From Lachnospiraceae bacterium (GTDB lineage: Bacteria > Bacillota > Clostridia > Lachnospirales > Lachnospiraceae), in assembly GCA_030523275.1 (NCBI GenBank), contig JAUNIX010000030.1:1-34561 (forward strand): 34,561 nucleotides of DNA. Direction: 5' to 3'. A model generated the notes under the pieces. It had not been told where the DNA came from, did not search any database, and saw only the letters and a list, made by a program, of their open reading frames with translations. Within the stretch, counting starts at the first letter, position 1, and each line of letters begins with the position of its first letter. Shown here piece by piece: positions 1-8,818 of this stretch. The translations under genes were made by a program, and so were the position numbers.

Positions 1-538
1 TAATGGAAATCTCATTTTTATAGGTGACTTTCACACCGCCCGATTTATCCTTTGCAAAACTGACAGCCAGCTCAAAGGTGTATTTCTTCCCATGACTGGA
101 AACATAATCAATAAAGCCGCCGCCATAGTTGTAGGCTTGTACCACCGTATTGATGTCACAGCCTTTTGATTCTGCGGATTTCAAAAGCTCCGAGAAGTAT
201 TTACACCCCTGTTTGATGGATTCCTCCGTGGAAAGGGAATTAAGCGGCAGACCAAGTGATTCACTTGCCTGCATAACGTCTGTCGTACCTGTACCGCCAG
301 ATTCCACCTGCATGATGGCAAGCAGATAATTCACATAATCCTCAACCCCGTATTCTTTCGCATATTTTTCCACCGTCGGCTGATGTTTCAGCACTTCCTC
401 CGACAGATTCAGTCCAGAAAAATCATAGTGGGAAGTGCTGCTTTCTTCATCATCTGCGGTCACGATAAACAGAAACAAAAGCAGACCGATAATCACCGTG
501 AAAATCCCACCGAACACAGCAAAGTGTTTCAGCTTCAT
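1..538 (-). CDS. Tn916 Orf14-like lysozyme family cell-wall hydrolase, partial (3' end off window)
   Basis: The first 179 residues are present; the gene continues past the left edge. An N-terminal membrane anchor (about residues 8-27) is followed by a lysozyme-like domain with a likely catalytic glutamate in MQVESGG (E79) and the conserved QAYNYGGGF stretch. Family knowledge: full Orf14/CwlT-type proteins join a muramidase domain to a C-terminal NlpC/P60 peptidase and open the peptidoglycan for the conjugation channel. The NlpC/P60 half cannot be seen here. The start codon overlaps the stop of the upstream VirB6-like gene as ATGA, so translation is probably coupled. It is the most distal visible gene of the transfer operon. 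Confidence 0.85.
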   Translation of the reverse strand, partial: MKLKHFAVFGGIFTVIIGLLLFLFIVTADDEESSTSHYDFSGLNLSEEVLKHQPTVEKYAKEYGVEDYVNYLLAIMQVESGGTGTTDVMQASESLGLPLNSLSTEESIKQGCKYFSELLKSAESKGCDINTVVQAYNYGGGFIDYVSSHGKKYTFELAVSFAKDKSGGVKVTYKNEISI

Positions 539-2661
539 TTCTTGCCGCCTTTCCTGCTGGACGTTTTATTGACGGTTGACTGATTCGTGGTCTTTTTCTG
601 TACCGTCTTTGTCTGCTTCTGACGCTGTACAGTCTGACGTGATGTATCTGTTGCAGCTCCCGAATGTCTGGTCGCCGATTGTGAAGTCTGCTTGCCAGTT
701 GAAGAAGATTCTCTGACAGCCTGTGTCCTTATATTTTCCTGTTGCCTTGTTACAGGTTCTTTTGTCCTGCTTGATTGCGGCTGCTCCTTACCTGCTGTCA
801 TAGGACGTTCTTTATTGTTCTGTTCCCCTTTAGAACCTGCCGCCTGTGGAGCTGCTTTCGCAGATACAGGCGTTGTCACTGGTCGCTCATGCAATGGGGC
901 AGTTCCTTTTGCTGTACCAGCTTTTGTCGCTGATCCATTGTCCTGTCGCTCCTTATCCTGTTCCACAGGTTTCTTATCAACCAGTGGTCTTTGTTTATCC
1001 TGTTTTTCTGATGGCTGCTGTTTTGATACCGTCTTTGTATCAACGATACCACGTTTAGAATCCGATACCTCTTGTGTCTGGCTCGTAGAACTGCTATGTA
1101 CTGCCGATTGTGAAGAATCTTTTTTCTGATTGTCGGGCAGAGCAGGCGGTTTCTTGCTACTTCCACTATGGGAAGATGGCGTATTGTTTGGTCTGCTATG
1201 ACTGCCGCCTGCTGATTTTGCATTATCCGTCTTTTTCGTGGCAGTAGCAGCCGCAGCACCAGCGACACCGCCAGCAGCACCAGCCGCAACCGTTCTTCCG
1301 ATTTTACGCTCCAAGCGTCTTGCCTTGCGGTTAAGGAACATGTAAGGTCGTCGCATGATACGTCTGCTGACCTGCTGTGTATCGGAAGATTGCAGACTGA
1401 ACATTGCCATTAAATCACCTAATTTAAAATAGATTCCTGCAAAGGTGACTATCTGTAAAAAGGCAATCATAAAGAACGGATAACCAGAAGAAATAGAGTA
1501 AAACATGGTAGATATGCTGAAAGCAGTCGTGATAATCAGCGTGATTCCTGCCCTCATCATAATGGTATTGAACAGCTTCGTAAGTGCCTTTTTTGCCATG
1601 CCCTCATAAGTCGGTATCATGGATAAGATAAAACTAATCGGTAAAAACATGGCGTAAATGATAAATAGCACCTGTGAGAAAATCATCAAACCTGTAAGCA
1701 GGAACACAAAAGCCGATATGCCGATATTGAAAATAAACAAAAATACCACCATACCTAAACGTGTCATGGTCTTTGTAACACTTAGATTGTCATTGTCCTT
1801 ATCCTCGATTTCCTCAATCACAACGTCCTCTCTGTCGTCCGTATCTGGACTTGCCGATAACAGGCTTTCCACACGGTCAGAACCAAGTGTTTCTATATCG
1901 GACTCCCCGTACTGTAAGAGCAGCCACGGTTGTTTCACCTGTATGGAAAACAGGCTGTCCCTTATCAAATCCACGCTGTCTTTTCCCTTGCTGCTGGAAT
2001 CGGGCAGCACAATCTTTGTGCCAAGCGATAACGCCGAGCTGCTTATATCAGCGGAAAAGTCATTGATTTTGCTGATATAGTTAGGAGCGTAAGCAATAAA
2101 GGACGCTGATAAAATAAACACTACAAGGAAGTTGACGACTGCATGAACCGCTTTTGTGGTTTCCCTCTTGATAAGTCCTGTGTAAGCGACATAGATACCC
2201 ATTACCAGAATAAGGATAAGCAGAAATCCCACATAAAATCCCTCACTGGAAAAACCGCTGGAAGTGACACCTGCAAGCGTCTGAATGTTCTTTCCGATAG
2301 AGCTTGCGGTATCCGAGATAAAGTCCAGCTTGTAGGCTTCCTGTACCACATATCCCGTCGCATTGGAAATGTATAAGCTCACCGTCCAGACAAAGTTTGT
2401 GATAGCATATAGTCCGTACTGAATACTTTTTCCGATACCGTCCAGCCAGTTCCAGGGCAACCAGTCCCAGCTTGAATCCACATAGAAGTCCAACTGGTAG
2501 TTTTCCAGCGGATATTTTGAATAGGCGTTAGCGTCACTCACCGTATTGTCTACCAGACCAGCCGCATGAGCTACCGTACCTGTGATTGACAGGAATACCA
2601 GCACACCAAGAACCACCAGCAGAGCGATACCGAAGAATCTTAGGATTTTTCGTTTACGCAT
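535..2661 (-). CDS. Tn916 Orf15-like VirB6/TrbL-type conjugation membrane protein (CD3337/EF1877 family)
   Basis: A 708-residue polytopic membrane protein. A signal-like N-terminal segment is followed by several hydrophobic helices between about residues 75 and 425 (for example around 145-205 and 310-425). The C-terminal tail from about 470 onward is very hydrophilic, low-complexity and rich in K, S, T and Q, presumably cytoplasmic. It is the inner-membrane channel component of the Gram-positive type IV secretion system by analogy with VirB6. The ATG at 2661 is chosen over a GTG at 2670 because GAGGTG lies at suitable distance before the ATG. It starts 5 bases after the VirB4 stop and overlaps orf14 by four bases. 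The repetitive tail generates long meaningless frames on the opposite strand. Confidence 0.88.
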   Translation of the reverse strand: MRKRKILRFFGIALLVVLGVLVFLSITGTVAHAAGLVDNTVSDANAYSKYPLENYQLDFYVDSSWDWLPWNWLDGIGKSIQYGLYAITNFVWTVSLYISNATGYVVQEAYKLDFISDTASSIGKNIQTLAGVTSSGFSSEGFYVGFLLILILVMGIYVAYTGLIKRETTKAVHAVVNFLVVFILSASFIAYAPNYISKINDFSADISSSALSLGTKIVLPDSSSKGKDSVDLIRDSLFSIQVKQPWLLLQYGESDIETLGSDRVESLLSASPDTDDREDVVIEEIEDKDNDNLSVTKTMTRLGMVVFLFIFNIGISAFVFLLTGLMIFSQVLFIIYAMFLPISFILSMIPTYEGMAKKALTKLFNTIMMRAGITLIITTAFSISTMFYSISSGYPFFMIAFLQIVTFAGIYFKLGDLMAMFSLQSSDTQQVSRRIMRRPYMFLNRKARRLERKIGRTVAAGAAGGVAGAAAATATKKTDNAKSAGGSHSRPNNTPSSHSGSSKKPPALPDNQKKDSSQSAVHSSSTSQTQEVSDSKRGIVDTKTVSKQQPSEKQDKQRPLVDKKPVEQDKERQDNGSATKAGTAKGTAPLHERPVTTPVSAKAAPQAAGSKGEQNNKERPMTAGKEQPQSSRTKEPVTRQQENIRTQAVRESSSTGKQTSQSATRHSGAATDTSRQTVQRQKQTKTVQKKTTNQSTVNKTSSRKGGKK

Positions 2662-2666
2662 AGACT

Positions 2667-5117
2667 TCACCTCGATTCTTCCGTCTGCACTGGCGGTCTG
2701 GTATCAAAGGCATGGAATAAGTCTGAAAATACAGGGTGTATCTGGATAACACCCACACGCCCGTATAAATCTTGAAACAGGCATTGCCCGTTTTCCAAAT
2801 CCCTAAGTCGTTTCTGGTTGCCCTCGTCCTCTTTATCCACACCGAAAAATTCAAGGGTGTTCTTGATTTCCTTTATGTCCGTACTTCTAAAGGCAAACTT
2901 CAAGCCGATATTGTTCTTCATTTTTTCGTCGTCCACATCACCAGAGTTTTGTGTGACAAAGTAGACAGCGGCGTTCATGGAACGACCAGCACGAATCAGC
3001 TTGTTTGAGAGTGCTTTTCCCTGTGCCACCTGTAAGAACGTCCATGCTTCGTCCAAGTCCACCATCTTGAAAATACTTCTGTCCGAATGGATAAAGTCTA
3101 AGGCAAAGGTACTGATAACGATAAGCATTGCCACCGACAATAATTCCATAGTGGTGTATTCTTCAAACTTTGTGTCCTTGTCTGGTAATACAAGGTCTGC
3201 CACCTGTATGATATTTAATTGCCTGTCTAAACTGATGGACTGTTTCACATAACCGTCCGAGAACAGAAGATGTGCAAAGTCATAGTCCGTCATGCTTTCG
3301 ATATGGTCTGCGATATTTTCTGCCACTGATGAACCGTCTTTCCTTAATTCATCAATAACACGGAGTAGTCCACGCTGCTTACTCTGTGTCACGGAACGGA
3401 TTGCACGACGTAAGACTGGAAACTTCTCACCATCACGGGAAGAAATACCCGTAAGGAATGTAAGTATATCAATCGCAAGGCTTTCAGCGTCCTTTGTACG
3501 TTTCATAATCACATACGGGTCAAGAAGTCCTTTGTTTCTGTCCTCACTGGTGAGATTGACGATTTTGATTTCATGTGCAATATAGGGTAAGGTTTCCTGC
3601 CAGTTGCCACGCTCTGATTTCGGGTCTACAATGACCGCTTTTCCTCCAAACAGCACCGCATAATAGATGATAAGGTTGTTACAGAATGACTTGCCACCAC
3701 CGAGCGAACCAAGAAAGGCGGCAGCCAACGCATTAGTCACCGAACCCTTAACGCCCTGTGCCGCAAGGCTGGGTTTCAGATAGACATTTTTTCCAGTGTC
3801 AAGGTTATAACCGATATAGATACCGTCCGTTTCCCCAAGCTGCTGTGTCGCACCGAATCCAAGACCAGCGAGAAAGTCAGAAGTGACATACTGGATATAG
3901 TCATTGATGTAACGCTTGCTTGCTGGAATAAATTCACCGTGAAGTCCTAACATATCACCAAACGGACGAACCAGTTTGACATTCAAGTCGTCATAAAAAT
4001 CCTTGACTTCATCACAGCGTCTTTTCAATTCGTCCAATGAATCAGCCGCCACACGGATAACGTAAGACAGCTTGTACATGGATTCCTTTGACTGGTCGAG
4101 ATTCATTTCCAGCTCATTCACCGAATCCAGAGCTTCTATGACGTTGTTTCCTGTTTCGTTGTTGGATTCCCAAGCGTGGTTATCCAAGTCTTTCAATTCC
4201 TTTTTCTTGTTACGGACTGTGGTTAAGGCTTTCTTATTTGTCACAATCTCTACATTCATGGAAGTGGAAACAGGGAATGTGAATTGCTGCTGTTGGTAGT
4301 AGAAGATTTCCGAAGATGGAAAGTCCAGCTCACCCACGATATTGTTAATCGTGAAGTAGGCAACATACGTTGTCTGATCTTCACGCTCCATCTTTAGGTA
4401 TCGCTGGTTTTCTTCTATCATGCAGCGTGTCGGACGGATAAGGTCATATCGCTTCACCAGCGTTTCACGCTTTAGCTTCTTGACGGGTAAATCGTAACTG
4501 TAATCACTGTACGCAACGCCCGTATTCCCGTAGATGTGTTCCAAGAGATACCCGAAGTCGTTCTTATTGAGCCTTCGGAACTGAAAACGTCTTGATATTT
4601 TACTTTCCAAAAGTTTTTCCATCTTCATAAAACGGTTGATTTCATCATTACTCATGGAAACAAAGTCACCCATGAGCTTGTGATTGACCTCATAGATAAA
4701 ATCAGTAAAGGTCATGGCTGCTGATTTCTTCATGCTCTTTAGATTGATTTCTTCCTCATTGACTAACAGCTTGAAGCCAAGAAAAAAGCGGTAGTCAATC
4801 TGATTTTCCCCAATCATCTCAATTAACGCTTTGGTCTGTTCGTCTACCTTTTTACAGGCGATTTCTTTTAATCTGCCTGTGATTCCTTTTTTGGAACGCT
4901 CCTGCATGACACGCAGACTGTCCTCTGTGGCAATCTGTAAGGCATGGATTTTTCCGTCACGGTTCTGTGCAATAAGCTGACGGAAGTTGTCATGCACCAT
5001 ATATTTTTCTTCTGGTGACAGGAACGAATAATTGTAGGGTGTCAGCTCATAGTAGGCGAAACACTCACCGTCATAGTTGAACACCAGATTGTTTTCTATA
5101 TATTTAATCGGGAACAT
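2667..5117 (-). CDS. VirB4-like conjugation ATPase (Tn916 Orf16)
   Basis: An 816-residue protein with a Walker A motif GSLGGGKS around residues 468-475 and a Walker B segment with DLDEAWTF around 683-690, as in VirB4/TraE/ConE ATPases. The N-terminal half is the membrane-proximal VirB4 domain and the C-terminal half is the RecA-like motor. It powers assembly or substrate transfer in the type IV secretion machine and acts at the cytoplasmic face of the membrane. The start is an ATG preceded by AGGAGTG and lies inside the 3' end of tcpE (14-base overlap), indicating translational coupling. Length and neighbours match Tn916 Orf16. No defects were seen. Confidence 0.93.
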   Translation of the reverse strand: MFPIKYIENNLVFNYDGECFAYYELTPYNYSFLSPEEKYMVHDNFRQLIAQNRDGKIHALQIATEDSLRVMQERSKKGITGRLKEIACKKVDEQTKALIEMIGENQIDYRFFLGFKLLVNEEEINLKSMKKSAAMTFTDFIYEVNHKLMGDFVSMSNDEINRFMKMEKLLESKISRRFQFRRLNKNDFGYLLEHIYGNTGVAYSDYSYDLPVKKLKRETLVKRYDLIRPTRCMIEENQRYLKMEREDQTTYVAYFTINNIVGELDFPSSEIFYYQQQQFTFPVSTSMNVEIVTNKKALTTVRNKKKELKDLDNHAWESNNETGNNVIEALDSVNELEMNLDQSKESMYKLSYVIRVAADSLDELKRRCDEVKDFYDDLNVKLVRPFGDMLGLHGEFIPASKRYINDYIQYVTSDFLAGLGFGATQQLGETDGIYIGYNLDTGKNVYLKPSLAAQGVKGSVTNALAAAFLGSLGGGKSFCNNLIIYYAVLFGGKAVIVDPKSERGNWQETLPYIAHEIKIVNLTSEDRNKGLLDPYVIMKRTKDAESLAIDILTFLTGISSRDGEKFPVLRRAIRSVTQSKQRGLLRVIDELRKDGSSVAENIADHIESMTDYDFAHLLFSDGYVKQSISLDRQLNIIQVADLVLPDKDTKFEEYTTMELLSVAMLIVISTFALDFIHSDRSIFKMVDLDEAWTFLQVAQGKALSNKLIRAGRSMNAAVYFVTQNSGDVDDEKMKNNIGLKFAFRSTDIKEIKNTLEFFGVDKEDEGNQKRLRDLENGQCLFQDLYGRVGVIQIHPVFSDLFHAFDTRPPVQTEESR

Positions 5118-5493
5118 ATATCACACTCCTAACTGCTGTAATAACGGGATTGAATGTTTCTTTTTTCAATTTGATGGCTTTTCCTGCATAGGTCACTTTT
5201 GGACGTAGGGCAAAGGTGACAGCCGATTTCAAGAATCCGAAAGGCTTCTTTCCGTCAAAGGTCTTTTGCGATACGAACCAAGTAAACGCCACAGGGATTC
5301 CAAAGTATTTGAGGAACGCTCCGTCAATCATGTTAAGCGGCGGCAGCTCCCCAAAGAGAATCACCACGAACAGCGACATCACAAACCAAGCCATCTGACT
5401 GAACGTGAGAGGGAACGGGAGCTGAAAGTCGTTGATTGCATAAATGACTTTCTCCACGCTCCATATGCTTGTATAGCTTTTGATTTTCTTCAA
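5104..5493 (-). CDS. TcpE family conjugal transfer membrane protein (Tn916 Orf17)
   Basis: A 129-residue protein with two neighbouring hydrophobic segments at about residues 30-50 and 55-75, then a basic C-terminal part. Family knowledge: TcpE/ConD proteins are small membrane components of the Gram-positive conjugation channel and recruit the VirB4 ATPase. The start is a TTG, supported by GGAGC about nine bases upstream. The gene overlaps virB4 and is preceded by a 113-base gap holding two hairpins, so it may head a sub-operon or depend on read-through. The position between ardA and virB4 is exactly that of Orf17 in Tn916. Confidence 0.87.
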   Translation of the reverse strand: MKKIKSYTSIWSVEKVIYAINDFQLPFPLTFSQMAWFVMSLFVVILFGELPPLNMIDGAFLKYFGIPVAFTWFVSQKTFDGKKPFGFLKSAVTFALRPKVTYAGKAIKLKKETFNPVITAVRSVIYVPD

Positions 5494-5526
5494 TTTTTAC
5501 AGCTCCTTTCTTTTCTAAAATGGAGA

Positions 5527-5552
5527 CAGCAGCCTGTTTTCACAAGCTGCTG
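5527..5552 (-). other. Perfect 7-bp stem hairpin in tcpE leader
   Basis: CAGCAGC at 5527-5533 pairs with GCTGCTG at 5546-5552, and an inner TGT/ACA extends the stem. It has no T-run. It lies between the ardA terminator and the tcpE ribosome binding site, so it may be a leader structure or part of an attenuator. Confidence 0.45.
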
Positions 5553-5555
5553 CAT

Positions 5556-5581
5556 AAAAAATACCAGTGTCATTTCACTGG
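5556..5581 (-). terminator. Intrinsic terminator after ardA
   Basis: Read on the minus strand, CCAGTG (5581-5576) and CACTGG (5569-5564) form a perfect 6-bp stem with a 6-base loop, followed by TATTTTTT. It lies 25 bases after the ArdA stop and upstream of tcpE. Confidence 0.7.
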
Positions 5582-5606
5582 CTGCTATTTTGATATTTAG
5601 TTGTAT

Positions 5607-6095
5607 TTACCATGCAATCTCATAGATTCCATGATTGGTTTCAATGAATGTGCCAGAAGTATAAAGGTTGTTTCCATAGGCTTCAAAATCTATGTAATCT
5701 CTCAATTCTTCTGGTACAGCGTCCATTGTTCCGCTTTCGTACAGAAAATATTCTGCCAAGTCTGCCATATCCTCACAATCGGGATAATGAAAGATACGGT
5801 CTTGATTGTCGCAGAGTTCTTCGACACTTCCAAAATGACCGACTAACTCGCTCAATTCGTCCTGTATATTTTCTGGTAAGTCCTCCACCATTTCACACAG
5901 GCGGTTGACTTCCTCAATCGGCGTGTATTCGTCAATCTCAAAGGGCAGCTCATAGTCATGGATAGCGTATTCTTCGTATCGCTCATTTAAGCCGATACGT
6001 TCTGCCATCTCGTCATAATCAATGGGCGGCGTGAACCACGCACCCACAAGCTCACCCTCGTTGTACTTTCCAAGATTGGCGATATAGACCTGCAT
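5607..6095 (-). CDS. ardA: Antirestriction protein ArdA, copy 1 (Tn916 Orf18)
   Basis: A 162-residue, very acidic protein starting MQVYIANLGKYNEGELVG, typical of ArdA. Family knowledge: ArdA is an elongated dimer that mimics B-form DNA and blocks type I restriction-modification enzymes, protecting the incoming single-stranded ICE after it becomes double-stranded. The length (about 165) is normal for Tn916 Orf18. Asp and Glu dominate and the shared ArdA stretch DYELPF is present. It follows a second, more divergent ArdA gene at a gap of 23 bases, and is followed by an intrinsic terminator. The ATG lacks a strong Shine-Dalgarno sequence nearby, but a GGGGTGA lies about 16 bases upstream. Confidence 0.93.
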   Translation of the reverse strand: MQVYIANLGKYNEGELVGAWFTPPIDYDEMAERIGLNERYEEYAIHDYELPFEIDEYTPIEEVNRLCEMVEDLPENIQDELSELVGHFGSVEELCDNQDRIFHYPDCEDMADLAEYFLYESGTMDAVPEELRDYIDFEAYGNNLYTSGTFIETNHGIYEIAW

Positions 6096-6118
6096 TTCTT
6101 CGATACCACATCACCCCT

Positions 6119-6613
6119 TTACTGATAACGGAATACGCCGCTTACTGTGAAAAGGTATCTGTCGTCCATTTCCAGCTCATTTCCGTAAGAGTGATAGTCG
6201 ATATGTTTTAACAGTTCGTGGGGAATCTCACCGAAAACGGATTCCTCACGGATAAGGTATTCTGCCAGTGCCGCACCGTCGCCCACATCATAGTAACGTA
6301 TCTCGTCCCTGTGGTCGATAAAGTCCTCGAAACTGTCAAACCATTTCTGCTGAATGGCTTTCATTTCATTACCGACTGGCGTACCCTCCATTTCAAGAAC
6401 CATGCGGCAGTTGGCGTTGATTTCCCAAAGGGGCATATCACTGTGTATGTCAAAGGGCAGCTCATAGTCTGCAATCTCAATCTGTTCTTCATGTTCCACA
6501 CCGAGTTTTTCTCTGACTTCCTCAAAGTCCACAGGGCAGTTGAACCATTCCCCAGAGTATTCCTCGTCACCGTCACGGTAAGGTTTTGTATTATTTAACA
6601 GGTAGATTCGCAT
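6119..6613 (-). CDS. Antirestriction protein ArdA family, copy 2 (divergent)
   Basis: A second ArdA-like protein of 164 residues, beginning MRIYLLNNTKPY. It shares DYELPF(E/D)I, the acidic character and the overall layout with copy 1, but the two are clearly diverged, so this is not a recent duplication. Presumably it inhibits restriction enzymes by DNA mimicry; a different specificity is possible but cannot be read from sequence. A TTG at 6622 (MQEMRIY) is an alternative start, better spaced from the AAGGAAG upstream; the ATG at 6613 matches ArdA N-termini. The start lies within the 3' end of the orf19-like gene. Confidence 0.85.
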   Translation of the reverse strand: MRIYLLNNTKPYRDGDEEYSGEWFNCPVDFEEVREKLGVEHEEQIEIADYELPFDIHSDMPLWEINANCRMVLEMEGTPVGNEMKAIQQKWFDSFEDFIDHRDEIRYYDVGDGAALAEYLIREESVFGEIPHELLKHIDYHSYGNELEMDDRYLFTVSGVFRYQ

Positions 6614-6837
6614 TTCCTGCAAGGCTTATCACTTCCTTTCCTCATTTCCAGTATTCCCATTATAACAGCATAATCCACACCGAACACATAATGAGAGAAT
6701 TTTTCTAGCTGTTCTTTCGGATATGTAAGCGGTAGCTGTCGTTTGATTTCTTCCCATACCTCACGTTTACGGTAGGGCAGGTCAGAAACATGGCAGCCGA
6801 TACAGTCCTTCATATCCTCAAAAATATCTGTTTTCAT
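6595..6837 (-). CDS. Tn916 Orf19-like small conserved ICE protein
   Basis: An 80-residue soluble protein of unknown function with Cys pairs near the N-terminus (CIGC) and at the C-terminus (CRKCESTC), suggesting possible metal binding. Its position just upstream of ArdA corresponds to Tn916 orf19. The ATG at 6837 is chosen because GGAGGACAAC directly precedes it; an upstream in-frame TTG at 6849 would sit inside that ribosome binding site. Its 3' end overlaps the second ardA. It lies only about 30 bases behind the terminator of the AAA+ cargo operon. Confidence 0.7.
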   Translation of the reverse strand: MKTDIFEDMKDCIGCHVSDLPYRKREVWEEIKRQLPLTYPKEQLEKFSHYVFGVDYAVIMGILEMRKGSDKPCRKCESTC

Positions 6838-6867
6838 GTTGTCCTCCAATCTTAAAATTTTGCATGA

Positions 6868-6902
6868 AAAAAGCAGTAAATCTTAACGGTTTACTGCTTT
6901 TT
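6868..6902 (-). terminator. Intrinsic terminator of the AAA+ cargo operon
   Basis: A 13-bp stem, AAAAAGCAGTAAA (6868-6880) with TTTACTGCTTTTT (6890-6902), and a 9-base loop. A/T runs on both sides make it potentially bidirectional. It lies 7 bases after the AAA+ stop codon. The core GCAGTAAA...TTTACTGCTTTTTT followed by CATG closely resembles the hairpin after the DUF2971 cargo gene. Confidence 0.85.
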
Positions 6903-6908
6903 GAATAT

Positions 6909-8015
6909 TTATTTTTTTACTTTACTTAAAAGGGTTGATAATGCAAAAGTGTTCTCAATAATATGATGTATTTGTCGGACATTATCACATTGTGTATAAG
7001 ATTCTTCTAATCTTTGCTTTGTTGTTTCATCTAAATGATAGTTGAAGTTTTTTTCATATTTTTCAAATGCTAACTGTCCAATTCTTATTTTTGATTCAAC
7101 ACTTAAATCGTCAAAATGAATAATCTTATCAAAACGATTATAAATAGCACTACCTAAATTTTCTTCAATATCTTTTAAATCCGTATAATTTGAAGTACAT
7201 ATTATAATGGATTTTTTTAATGTTAGATTATAGTTCTGGTCTTCATAAATTCCTTCATCAAAAAGTTGATAAAAGGCACTATGGAAAGATGGGTGTGCTT
7301 TATCAAATTCGTCAAGCAGCAAAACATTAGACTTTCTATCTAACAAGTCTTTTGCAAAACTTTTTTCGTAATGCGCACCTCCAAATAAATATGTGGCAAA
7401 TTGATTGTTCTGATACATCGAAAATTGTTTCCTAAATATCGGTTCACCAATAATTTTAGCTAAATATTTTGCTGTTTCTGTCTTTCCAATTCCAGATTTG
7501 CCATAAAACAATAAAACTACAGGTTTTTGTCTATATCTTAAAGTAAGAGGAAAAAGAGCTTGCAATAATTCAAGTTTGACATCTTCCTGCCCTATAATTT
7601 TATTATCATAATCTTTGTTTATTTTAAGCAAATGAGAAGTCGTTAGCTGCTTATATTTTTGATATTTCACTTCCGCTTTAGGATATAACCTGATAATTTG
7701 TTCGCTTATTTGAAGTGGTGGATTCTGAATATACAAATTTTCCACATCAAATTTAGCAAGAAAGTTAATAAAATTTGTAATGACATGTTCTCGAACACCG
7801 GCATATTCATCTGAACTGATGACAAAGTTTTTTACAAATATTTTTTCTTCCTTTTCTTCTTTTGGATATTCACCACTTTGATTAGGTATAACTAATTTCA
7901 TGGTTTTTCCATCTTTATCAGATTCATAAACTAAATCCGTTAAATTTCTATATTCTTTAGGGATAATTCGATTGAATTTCTCTTTAGAACCATAGTATAT
8001 GATTACTCTATTCAA
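6909..8015 (-). CDS. AAA+ ATPase, ClpB/ClpA D2-type, cargo gene
   Basis: A 368-residue protein. The first about 135 residues match no family I recognise. Residues about 140-365 are one AAA+ module of the HSP100/Clp second-domain type, opening with IIGQEDV. Visible motifs are Walker A GKSGIGKT (172-179), Walker B VLLLDE (231-236), a sensor-1 asparagine in ICTSNY (N276) and an arginine-finger candidate in AIYNRFD (R294). No protease-docking loop or nuclease motif was seen. The start is TTG with GGGGTGA in front, overlapping the DUF6414-like gene by 8 bases, so the two are translationally coupled. The gene is much richer in A and T than the ICE backbone and is followed by its own terminator. Function unknown; a role in defence or as a remodelling partner of the upstream protein is inference. 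Confidence 0.85.
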   Translation of the reverse strand: MNRVIIYYGSKEKFNRIIPKEYRNLTDLVYESDKDGKTMKLVIPNQSGEYPKEEKEEKIFVKNFVISSDEYAGVREHVITNFINFLAKFDVENLYIQNPPLQISEQIIRLYPKAEVKYQKYKQLTTSHLLKINKDYDNKIIGQEDVKLELLQALFPLTLRYRQKPVVLLFYGKSGIGKTETAKYLAKIIGEPIFRKQFSMYQNNQFATYLFGGAHYEKSFAKDLLDRKSNVLLLDEFDKAHPSFHSAFYQLFDEGIYEDQNYNLTLKKSIIICTSNYTDLKDIEENLGSAIYNRFDKIIHFDDLSVESKIRIGQLAFEKYEKNFNYHLDETTKQRLEESYTQCDNVRQIHHIIENTFALSTLLSKVKK

Positions 8016-8775
8016 TACTCATCACCCCTGCCAATACAATATCATATACATCTAAAAATCTTGTTGAAGATTTACCCTTTTCTCCAGTTACGATTTCTTT
8101 AACATTAGGTGTATTAGTTGATGGTCTTATCTCAAATTCTTTTTCCAAAGATAATTGTTCTTTTGTGCATTGTCCTACTTTAACACCAAAATATGATAAA
8201 TTCATTTTTGATAAATCAGCCAGACTATAATCATTCTTAAATGCATTTATATTAAATCTCAAAACACAAGATGGGTCTTTTTCACCATTTAAAAGCATTT
8301 GATAATACCCACGCTCGCCAAGAAGGGCATTGTTAAGTCCTTCAAGGTCTATTGGAATTTGTTCTTTAGGTACAATATTAAGATATGAACTATACATTCT
8401 ATACATGGAAATGGAATTCTCTGGAGCATAAACACCATCATTATGAAATTGACGAATATTTTTATCTTTACTTGCTATTGAAATATAATCCGTTAAAAGA
8501 GTATTTGTGACGGTGCTTTTGATTAGTTTGCTAGTATTTGTATCAATGTTTGCATTAGCATTTCCAGATATAGAAGCTTTAATAAATGAAAATAAATTAA
8601 AGCCCCCTTTAGCTTGCACATCAATTTCAGCAATAATTTTTGCTAATCTTTCTTTATTTTCTGTAGTTGTCCAATCGATTTGTCCACCATTCTGTATAGT
8701 AATATAATCCGTTGCTGCTGTTTCATCAAAATAAACTACTTTCACCATCTTCGGACTATTTGTGCTTTTTGCCAT
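8008..8775 (-). CDS. DUF6414-like protein, partner of the AAA+ ATPase, cargo gene
   Basis: A 255-residue soluble protein starting MAKSTNSPKM. It opens with a strand-like KVVYFDE followed by TDYI and NGG. The middle section has SISGNANANIDTNTSK and then a likely helix ending LLTDYI. This layout resembles DUF6414-type proteins, but I assign the family from memory of the pattern only. No catalytic motif is evident. The ATG at 8775 is preceded by GAGAGGAGAATACTA; an upstream ATG at 8820 lies inside the promoter -10 and is rejected. It has its own promoter and its stop overlaps the AAA+ start, so the pair forms a bicistronic unit inserted between tcpD and orf19. Possible roles include substrate recognition for the ATPase or toxin/effector; nothing in the sequence decides. 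Confidence 0.75.
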   Translation of the reverse strand: MAKSTNSPKMVKVVYFDETAATDYITIQNGGQIDWTTTENKERLAKIIAEIDVQAKGGFNLFSFIKASISGNANANIDTNTSKLIKSTVTNTLLTDYISIASKDKNIRQFHNDGVYAPENSISMYRMYSSYLNIVPKEQIPIDLEGLNNALLGERGYYQMLLNGEKDPSCVLRFNINAFKNDYSLADLSKMNLSYFGVKVGQCTKEQLSLEKEFEIRPSTNTPNVKEIVTGEKGKSSTRFLDVYDIVLAGVMSIE

Positions 8776-8818
8776 TAGTATTCTCCTCTCAAAATATTTG
8801 TAAGATTGTACTAATGGC

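Noticed and set aside
692..1129. Plus-strand frames opposite the orf15 C-terminal tail
   Set aside because: They arise from the low-complexity tail of the VirB6-like protein read backwards, as do the frames at 846-1058 and 876-1289.
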